Below, in pieces: positions 44,192 through 53,500 of a stretch of DNA of 64,000 nucleotides. A program made the position numbers and the translations under genes. Position 1 is the stretch's first letter. Every line of letters begins with the position of its first letter. Source of the stretch: Paenibacillus nuruki (GTDB lineage: Bacteria > Bacillota > Bacilli > Paenibacillales > Paenibacillaceae); assembly GCF_001721045.1 (NCBI RefSeq), contig NZ_MDER01000025.1, forward strand, positions 82,635-146,634, read 5' to 3'. The notes under the pieces are model-generated. The model did not search any database, was not told the DNA's origin, and saw only the letters and a list, made by a program, of their open reading frames with translations.

Positions 44192-45427
44192 CTATGTTTG
44201 AGCATATCCACGTATAGGCATGTGTTTAATTCCACTAATAAAATTAGAACCTAAATATTCAATACTACCTATAATCTCAAAATTGTCATAGTGTGCAAAA
44301 ATCTCTTCGAATAGTATTGTTAACGTCTGCTTTGCGGTTTTGTGACCAATACAATAATGGGAGCCACTTCCAAAAGCAATATGTGGATTAGGCGTTCTGC
44401 GAATATCAAATGTGTACGGATCATCAAAGATATCCTCATCTCGATTAGCTGAACCAAGCCAAACTACAACAGCATCACCTTGACGAATTCGTATCCCATT
44501 AATTTCAGTATCTTGTGTCGCATAGCGCATAAAATGACTAGCTGGTGACGACCAACGAAAAACTTCTTCCATTGCACTATCCATACATTCAGGATGAGAG
44601 GCAAAATCATGATATAAATTCTGCTTGATTATTTCTAAAAAGGATAAGCTAGCAGCATGCGGAGTTGTAGCTGTTGCACCCAATATCAAACTATAGCAAT
44701 TAGAAATAATAGCACCGGTATCCATTTTTATTCCATCTAACTCAACGTTGGTCAGAACGCTAATCAGATCTTTGCCAGGAAAACGGCGACGTTGACTAAC
44801 TATATCAAGAAAATAAGCAAATAATTCTCGATGAGCTTGTTCTAAGGTAGCTTTGCTACCTTCTGGTAGTTGATATTCTTTATCATCCGGGGCAATCGAC
44901 ATAAGCACCAGTCGTGTTAGTAATGGCCAATCTTCTTCAGGTAATCCTAATATACAGCCACTTACCGCTATTGATATTTCAAACATAGCATGCGCGAAAT
45001 CAAGTCCTTCCGGTTCTAAACAAGGAATTAGCAAAGTGCGTATTTTTGTTCGCAATTGCTGTTCATAATTTGTAATAGGTTGCTGGTTAAACCCACGTTG
45101 TAATGGACGACGAATTTGCCCGTGTCTTGGTGGATCTGTTGCTGCTAATTGTTTACCACCCGCAGGATCTTTTATTCCTAACAAGTTCAATAGAGTGCCC
45201 TGCTCAGAAGTAAATGTTTCATAGTCTTTTAGCACATGAACAACATCTTTATATTTGGTGATAGACCAAAAGCCGAGTTCTTTATTCACCTGTTGCCAGT
45301 GAACTGGTGCACTATGTCGCATCTTACGCCAAACTGCATGTGGTTCTCCTTGGCTATATAATAGAGGATCTGTCAAATCAATCTTTTTAATATCAATCAA
45401 AGATTCGTCCATTGCATGAGCTGACAT
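44192..45427 (-). CDS. Cytochrome P450, probable on-carrier amino acid hydroxylase
   Basis: 411-residue soluble bacterial P450. The heme-thiolate loop is FGSGSHYCIGH, the ExxR motif is EEVFRW, and the region ATDPPRHGQIRRPLQRGF is the typical C-helix segment. The I-helix reads GATATTPHA; the usual acid before the conserved Thr is replaced by Ala. The start at 45427 (MSAHAMDES) has AGGAGG ten bases upstream; the longer frame has none. It lies 16 bases after the MbtH-A-T gene. P450s beside stand-alone A-T proteins, such as NovI with NovH or NikQ with NikP1, hydroxylate the beta-carbon of the carrier-bound amino acid. No ferredoxin gene is in the window. Confidence 0.9.
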   Translation of the reverse strand: MSAHAMDESLIDIKKIDLTDPLLYSQGEPHAVWRKMRHSAPVHWQQVNKELGFWSITKYKDVVHVLKDYETFTSEQGTLLNLLGIKDPAGGKQLAATDPPRHGQIRRPLQRGFNQQPITNYEQQLRTKIRTLLIPCLEPEGLDFAHAMFEISIAVSGCILGLPEEDWPLLTRLVLMSIAPDDKEYQLPEGSKATLEQAHRELFAYFLDIVSQRRRFPGKDLISVLTNVELDGIKMDTGAIISNCYSLILGATATTPHAASLSFLEIIKQNLYHDFASHPECMDSAMEEVFRWSSPASHFMRYATQDTEINGIRIRQGDAVVVWLGSANRDEDIFDDPYTFDIRRTPNPHIAFGSGSHYCIGHKTAKQTLTILFEEIFAHYDNFEIIGSIEYLGSNFISGIKHMPIRGYAQT

Positions 45428-45443
45428 TAATAAAAAACCTCCT

Positions 45444-47528
45444 TTAATTATTTTTAAGCGATTGTTGATTATCTTCAATAATGACTGAAAGCTCAGCAAG
45501 AGTAGGTTTTAAATATAAGAAACGAGCAGGAATGGCTACATTTAGCTTTTGTTCCATATCGATAATTAATTCAGATAAAATAAGCGAATCACCGCCAATC
45601 GAAAAAAAGTTGTCATGAATACCAATAGGTTCAATAGATAGCTTCTCACCCCATAGTGCAGCCAGTGTAGATTCTAAATGATTTCGCGGAGCCACATATG
45701 CCGTCTGTAGTCTGCGTGGAGAACGCTTAGCTACTGGAAGCTGATGGCGATCAATTTTACCATTAGCTGTAAGTGGCATCTCATTTAATACAGTCATGGC
45801 CCATGGAACCATATAAGCAGGCAAACTTTCTTTTAAATAAGTATAGATATTTGCCAAAATTTCGGTTTCTACCTCTTCTGTTTGATCTAATTTCACATAA
45901 GCAATTAAACGTTTATTCCCATGAGGATCCTGTTGTGGCATTACAACAGCTACCTGTATAGATTGATATTGCATGATTACTTTTTCGATTTCGTCCGGTT
46001 CGACTCGATATCCTTGAATTTTGATCTGTCGATCAACTCGGCCGACAAATTCAATCGTTCCATCTGGATATTGGCGTACACGATCACCAGTTTTTAGCAT
46101 ACGAGCTCCTGGATGCTTACTCCATGGATTCGCTATAAATTTGATTGCAGTCTCAGCTGGACGATGAAGATATCCTCTAGCAAGCCCTGCACCAGCCAAA
46201 TATAATTCTCCTTCTTGTCCGATATCGACTGGACAAAGATTCTCATCACAAACGATCAACCATGTTCCATTAATTGGTATACCAATAGGAACTGTAGGCT
46301 GTTCGGTCATAATAGATGATGTCCAACATGTTGAGAACGTGGTGTTTTCAGTTGGACCATATCCATTTGTAAATTGAAGATGTGGATGTGTATGAAGTAA
46401 TAGCTCCAAATGTGGAACTGAAATAACATCTCCACCTGCGAGTACATGTCGAACATTTTGAAATGTAGGTAAATACATGTTAACCATCAACTGAAACAAG
46501 CCGGCTGTTAACCAAACAACTGTCACACCTTTCTCTATAATCGTTTCAGATAGTAAATCTGGCCGTACAATACCAGAATCATAAATGACTAAGCATGCTC
46601 CTTTTCCAAGACAACACCATATTTCTAATGTAGAAGCATCAAAAGCAACAGGTGAAACGAGCATAAATACATCGTTTGCTGTAAAAGAAAAATCTGTATC
46701 ATTAAGGACAAGTCGTGCGACTGCACGATGGGGAATACAAACACCTTTTGGTGTACCAGTTGAACCTGAAGTATAACTAATATATGCCAGATGCTCAGGT
46801 GTAACAGAAATAGTTCCTCGAGAAGGAGCAGATATTTCCTGTTCCTTCTCAAGTACTACTAAAGGAATTGAATAATCTGCCAATCGACCAACAAACTGAC
46901 TTTGGGTAATAACTAGACAAGGAGAAGCATCATCTAGTATAAACGCTAACCTTGTATCCGGAATGTTTGTTTCCAAACATAAATAACATCCTCCTGCTTT
47001 TAAAATTGCTAACAAAGAAATGATTAATTCAAATGAGCGGTCTGCTAATACACATACGATACTGTCGGGTTTTACACCAAGCTGTACAAGCCTGTTTGCA
47101 AGTTGTTCAGCAGCTTCATTTACTTCTTGATAAGTCATAGTAAACGAATAATACCTAAGAGCAATTTTATCTGGTGTTGCCTTTGCTACATATTCAAATT
47201 GTTCATGAATACAAATTGGCTCCGTCTCGGGTGATTCACACCCACTTGAAACTTTACCTGCTGGAATAGGCCATATATCTGTTTTGGAAATATAATCATT
47301 ATCGATCGTATCTTCTAACGAAAATAAGGATGAAGTCAATATAGGAGAAGCATGTAAATGATCTGGTTGCATATTTGTCCATACAGATTCAATATGCTGC
47401 ATACATTGTTCCATTGTTCCTTCAAACCCCGTAGATATCCAACCGTGAGGAAGATTTTTTTCGGCTGACCAAATGGAATACTGACCTTCATGATTGATGA
47501 GAGTAATATATGGTAAATGAATGGACAT
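45444..47528 (-). CDS. NRPS-2, stand-alone loading protein: MbtH-A-T fusion
   Basis: 694 residues. Residues 1-60 are an MbtH-like domain (NHEGQYSIW, PHGW, VWTNMQP), normally a separate 70-residue activator of A domains. The A domain (about 85-595) is complete: YTSGSTGTPKG, GYGPTE, KTGDR, RQIKIQGYR and NGKIDR. T follows with Ser648 in GGDSL. Hand-read pocket: D-A-L-W-V-A-G-T-F-K. The W...G-T-F-K pattern is like codes for valine and other aliphatic residues. There is no C or TE domain, so the loaded amino acid must be handed over. The ATG lies five bases after the NRPS-3 stop, with GGAG eight bases upstream. It probably presents an aliphatic amino acid to the P450. Confidence 0.92.
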   Translation of the reverse strand: MSIHLPYITLINHEGQYSIWSAEKNLPHGWISTGFEGTMEQCMQHIESVWTNMQPDHLHASPILTSSLFSLEDTIDNDYISKTDIWPIPAGKVSSGCESPETEPICIHEQFEYVAKATPDKIALRYYSFTMTYQEVNEAAEQLANRLVQLGVKPDSIVCVLADRSFELIISLLAILKAGGCYLCLETNIPDTRLAFILDDASPCLVITQSQFVGRLADYSIPLVVLEKEQEISAPSRGTISVTPEHLAYISYTSGSTGTPKGVCIPHRAVARLVLNDTDFSFTANDVFMLVSPVAFDASTLEIWCCLGKGACLVIYDSGIVRPDLLSETIIEKGVTVVWLTAGLFQLMVNMYLPTFQNVRHVLAGGDVISVPHLELLLHTHPHLQFTNGYGPTENTTFSTCWTSSIMTEQPTVPIGIPINGTWLIVCDENLCPVDIGQEGELYLAGAGLARGYLHRPAETAIKFIANPWSKHPGARMLKTGDRVRQYPDGTIEFVGRVDRQIKIQGYRVEPDEIEKVIMQYQSIQVAVVMPQQDPHGNKRLIAYVKLDQTEEVETEILANIYTYLKESLPAYMVPWAMTVLNEMPLTANGKIDRHQLPVAKRSPRRLQTAYVAPRNHLESTLAALWGEKLSIEPIGIHDNFFSIGGDSLILSELIIDMEQKLNVAIPARFLYLKPTLAELSVIIEDNQQSLKNN

Positions 47529-47533
47529 TTCCT

Positions 47534-50500
47534 CTACTCCTTCGTTTCCGCAATATAAGGCTTTATATACGATACAATCGTTTTAACATGCTTGCTATTC
47601 ATTATCGAATAATGATCAGCCTCTAGTATGACCGTATGAACATCTTCAGCATATGGTTGCCAATCTACCGTATTTAACGTCTGCTCTTCTTTTTTTGCAC
47701 CAAACCAAAGTATTTTACCACCAAATCGTTCTGGAATATGTTCTATCATCGCTTGATAGTTAGACAAAAATACTCTATAAAAATAATCATTCTGATTTTC
47801 TTCGTTCTCAGTGCATAAATATATACTTTCCTGCCATTCTTCCAATTGTTGCATGCTTTTCAGATCATTAAGAAAGTCATGTTTCAATTCCTCATCAGAA
47901 TAATGCAATTGATCCTCCTGTAAATGACTTACTCTAGAATCAAGTAATATTAAATGAGCAACTTCATGACCAGTCTGTTCAAGCTGGTAAGCCATTTCAT
48001 GAGCTACAACACCTCCAAATGACCATCCTAACAGTGAATAAGGACCTTTCGGCTGTACAGTCTGGATATGCTGTATATACTGAGTAGCCAATTGTTTTAT
48101 TGAAACTAAAGGTAAAAAATCCTGCTGATCATTTGAATGAGCATTCAAACGCTGATCCTGAATAGCATAAACTGGCCAATCTTTTCCTATCGCTTCCGGA
48201 AATGTATGATAACACATCGCGCTTCCCCCAACAGGATGAATACAAAACAATGGAATCTGAGAACCTGAAGTATTTAAAGCAATCAATCCTGATTCCAATT
48301 GTAATTTGATTGAATCAGCGTCAATCAACATAGCTAAACGCTCAATTGTAGGATGTTCCAAAATAGCCGATAATGGCAATTTTTTTCCGAATTCTCGCTC
48401 GATATGAACTACTAATTGAATAGCAAGTAAAGAATGGCCACCCCAATGAAAAAATGATTCATTCACGCCGGGTACTTGAACACCAAGTATTTTCTCCCAT
48501 AACTTCAATAATCGATGTTCTACTACGTTACTAGCAGTACGATAATTATGCTTGTGTTGACTATGATCTTGTACAGCCACACGCTCAAGCGCTTTTCGAT
48601 CTATTTTCCCACTTGCTGTAAGAGGCATTTTTTCCAGCCATATCCAGCGAGTTGGAATCATATATTCAGGAACATATAATTTTAAATGTTCATATAATTC
48701 CTCTATTTCAGGCAAATTGTCTATCATATACGGCACAATGCATGCAATAAGTTGAATATCGTGTACATCTTTAATTGTACATAATGCGCACTCAGCCACC
48801 TGAGAATGCATGACTAATTTACTTTCAATATCGCCCATTTCAATACGAAAACCACGTATTTTCACTTGATGATCTAATCGACCTAAATATTCAATTGCTC
48901 CATTGGTTAAGTACCTACCTTCATCTCCTGTTTTATATAATCGTGCTGAAGAATCATCACTAAACGGATCAGAGATAAATCGTTCAGTATTCAACGCGGG
49001 ACGATTATGATAACCACGTGCAAGACAAATCCCCCCAATGTATAATTCTCCTGGTACACCAACACCAACAGGCAACCCATTTTTATTGAGTACTCTTATA
49101 TATACATTGGCAATTGGCATACCGATTGGAACGATATCATAATCCTTATGGCATTCCCAACTCGTTACATCAACGGCTGCTTCTGTAGGACCGTATAGGT
49201 TGTATAACTTACACGATAGCTTTTCAAAAAATTTCTCCTGTAAGAATGGAGATAATGCTTCTCCGCTACAAATTACTTTTTGCAAAGATACACATTGTTC
49301 AATTCCTGGTTGTATTAAAAAGGTGTGTAACATAGAAGGAACAAAATGAATAATCGTAATTTGATGTTGTTGAATGATATCTAACAAATATTTAGGATTT
49401 TTATGTCCACCTGGCTCTGCCAAAACCAGTACAGCACCTGCAATCAAAGGCCAGAAAAACTCCCATACAGAGACATCAAAAGTAAATGGCGTCTTTTGCA
49501 AAACCCGATCATCGCCACTTAACTGAAACTCTTCCTGCATCCATAATAAGCGGTTAGCAATTGCTTGATGTTCAATAAGTACGCCTTTCGGTTTTCCAGT
49601 GGAACCAGACGTATAAATCATATAAGCTAACTGTCCAGAATCGTATAATATATTAGGATTTTCGCAAGATTCTTTGCTAATATTTAACAGCAATTTTTCT
49701 ATGTCCAATATACTTGCTCTAGAGCGTTCAAACAGAAATATTGATTGTTGACTTGTGATGATAAATGTTGGTTCCGCATCGTGTACGATCTCTTCCATGT
49801 AGTGAACAGGATGCTGTGGATCAAGTGGAACATAAGCACCCCCAGCTTTCAAAATAGCTAATAAAATTATTGGTAAATCTGCTGATCTTTCCAGACAGAC
49901 GCCAACTTTCATTTCCTTATCTAATCCATGTTTAATGAAATAATGAGCAAGTCGATTAGCTTGTTCGTTACACTTACGATAACTAAGCTGTTGATCACCA
50001 TAAATAATTGCAATCTCATCTGGTGTGTAAGCTGCCTGTTGTTCAAATAATGTATGTAATAGATGAACTTTGGGAAATAAATAAGAAGTGTCATTCCAAT
50101 TTTTTATTTCCTCCAGTTCAGCAGAAGTCAACAATATTTGATGATCAGCTTGTGCATAGGTATCGTAAGTTGCATAGTGCATCGCTTGTAAGTAATATCC
50201 TGAGATGCGTCTGATTTGCTCATCACTAAATAAGCTTTGGTCCCAACGAAGCGATAGTCTTAACTCTCCCTTATCTCCTTCAAGTGAAAATTCTGCCCCA
50301 AAGGGAAAACTATTATCTGCATACCCTGGTTTTTCATTGATATGAAGTTCATTATAGGAACCAATTTTCTGCTCAGACACATAAAAGTGGGTAAAGTTAA
50401 AAAATGTTTCAAATAATGGATTGCCTCCAATATCTTGTTGTATTTGAGCCATAGGATAATGGCGATACTGTAGCATTTCTTTTTCTGTTTCCCATGCCTG

Positions 50501-53500
50501 CTCTGCAATAGATAACCAATTTCCACCATCCAGTCGAAGACGAAACGGCAATGTATTTAAAAATAATCCTAGTACTCTATCGCCATCTTTTTGCTCTGGA
50601 CGTCCATGAAATAAAACTCCAGAAGTAATGTCTTTCTGATTAGTAACCGTTTTCAGCACTTGCATATGAATAGCAATTAACCAGCTTTTTAACGGAATAA
50701 GTGTATTTTTTGCTAACTTGCGCAATGTTAGAGATAAATCATTTGGAACATCTAACTCTTTGAGCTGCATTACAGGTGAAGAGGGTTTTGGCATTTCCCA
50801 ACGCGGTAACAAAGTTCTTGAAAATTCATGAAGTTTATGTTGCCAATAATCTCTCTGTTCCTCTGATCGCAAAGCATTTAACTCTTCTCTAACATGATCT
50901 TTAAACGATGCTTTTAAAGAATCATTAGATTTTAACTTTTTACCTTGTAATAGAATGTCTACTGTTTCAAATAATTCAGTCGTAAAATGAGCTACACTCC
51001 ATCCATCCAGGATCGCATGATGCATGACTAACATCAAATAAATATGATTTTCAGCCAAATGCACGATACGAATACGTATTAAAGACTGTCTCCATTCAAA
51101 TGGTGTATTCATCTCTTCATTTATCCAGTAATGAATCTTGTATTCTTCATCTTTATTATTCCGCTCATCCACATAATTTATCAACATCTTCCTATGTGTA
51201 TGCACTAACTGTAGAGGTGATTCATAATGACTTAAGTCGAAAGTTGTGCGGAGTACTGGGTGACGTTCTATTAATAATCCTAGAGCCTGTTCCCAAACTA
51301 TTTTTTCAAAACGACCCTGAATAGAAAATTGAATTAAATCATGATAGAGCTTAGAATGAGGATGTAATTCATTTTGAAATAACATTCCTTGCTGCAATTG
51401 TGTGAGTGGATATGCTTCTTCCACATCATCAGGTAACTTGGCATGCTCTACTAAAGAAATTAAATCATAGCGATTATTATTTGGTTTTTCTTTGTTACTT
51501 ATTGTCATTACTTTTGGAGCAAGTGTTTTAATTGTTTGATATGATAATACATCTCTGATACTAAAGTACATATCGTATTCCTTGGCTAATGCAATCATAC
51601 TTAACATACGAATCGAGTCTCCACCACAAACAAAGTAATTATCATTAACACTAAGCTGATCCAATTGTAGAACTTGCTTCCAAATATCAATAAGCTTTTC
51701 TTCTGTCTCATTATTCGGTTGTATAACTTCTACTTCCGCAGTTGAATTTGCATGGTTTAATAGCGAATGACCCTCAATTAACTTCTCTGATAGCTGATTT
51801 ACCATATATATATGTTTAGGTATCCAATTTTCCGGTAAATTTTCACCCAAATAATATTTAATTTCTGATATCATTATTTCTTTATCTATATCTGAAATTA
51901 GATAGGCAACCAACTCTTGGTCAACATTCACCTTAACTTCTGCTTCAAGAATATGAGGATGATTCATAAAAGCCTCATATATTTCTTCTATTAGAATCGG
52001 TGAACCATCTATTTCGATTTCATTATTTTTATTATATAACCATTCAATTTGTTCATCTGGCCATAAGCGACATACATCATCCGTTCGATATAACCAGTGA
52101 CTGTTACCCTCTCTTAAATCTGATCGATAACTCCAGCGTTTATCTGCCAATCTCTCATGAAATAAGGCACTAGAACAAGAATCTGTTTCACTTATATAGA
52201 GAGTTCCAGTAATTCCAGATGGCACTCTATTTTCAGCTTCATCAAGTATATATAATGACTGATCACAAAGAGAGGTACCTATCATTCGATCTATACGTTG
52301 ATATTGATTGCCTTCGGGCGCAAGAAATCGACTACTAATTACGCCTCCCCACGAACTTAAACTATGAAGATGAACAAACTGCATTTGTGAGCTAGATTCA
52401 ATATATTGTTCTAACCACTCTTTCATAGGTGGTAATATTATGGTTTTTCCTTTAATAAATAACATTCGAAGCATTAACTTACCTGGGGCATGTTTGTGGG
52501 ATAATTGCTTCCAAGTAATTAATGAATTACAACTTAACGTCATCCGAGTTACTTTTTCTAATTTTACTAGTTCCCATACATACTCCATTTGCTCATGCAT
52601 CCAGTCTGGTACAACAATTAATGTTGCACCACAAAACAATGCTCCACCTATTTCCCATAAAGCAAGCTCACAATCAAGAGGCTGCAACAATGTCCAGATA
52701 TCTTTTTCATCAAAAGCAAACTTGTGTTTAGCCGAATCGTTTAGATGCAATAAACGATAATGTGGTACAACAATAGGATCTGTACTGCTTCCTGCTCCCC
52801 AATAAATACAAGCACTCTGCTGATTCGCTACTTGTTGATCAAGGTTTGCGGAATGCTGAACATCATAGTTTACATGTTCAAGGTAGAATATTTCTTTTTC
52901 AAATTGTGTTAGATGCTTTGCATGGTATTTATTTGTTATAGTGCCATATACCCCTGCTTCTTTTAATCTTTTCTGATTACGGCTAACTGGGTGTGACAAA
53001 TGTAAAGGAACACAGCAACCTCCTACTTTCCAAATCGCTAACATACTTGCAATAAAATCAATTGAAGGTTCCAACCAGAGACCAACATTTGATCCTGCTT
53101 CTATTCCACTTTTTATCAAATAACTAGCAATTTGATTTGCCTTTTCATTGAGTTGTTTATATGTGATTGATGTATCTTGATAACGGATAGCCACTTGATG
53201 AGGAACAAGCTTAGCTTGATATTCAAATCGTTCATGACATCCGTTTAACTCTGGAGTTTGAATAGATCCCCATGTTGGGACAGACAACTGATGATTATCT
53301 CTATTTATCTCATCATCTTGAAAAGAAATATTCCAAATTTGTTGCTGTTCATCTTTAACGATCTGCTCGATTAACTGTATAAAATGTCGGCTCAATTGCT
53401 CCATCAATGGTTGATCATATAGATGCTTTTGATATTCAAATACACCTTGTAATCCTTCTTCTGTAGCAGTCATATCGAGATATAATTCAAATTTGGCTGT

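Noticed and set aside
50260..50529. Frames of 60-140 codons antisense to, or in other frames within, the NRPS genes
   Set aside because: They have no ribosome binding sites or family motifs and are explained by the long AT-rich coding strands that contain them.
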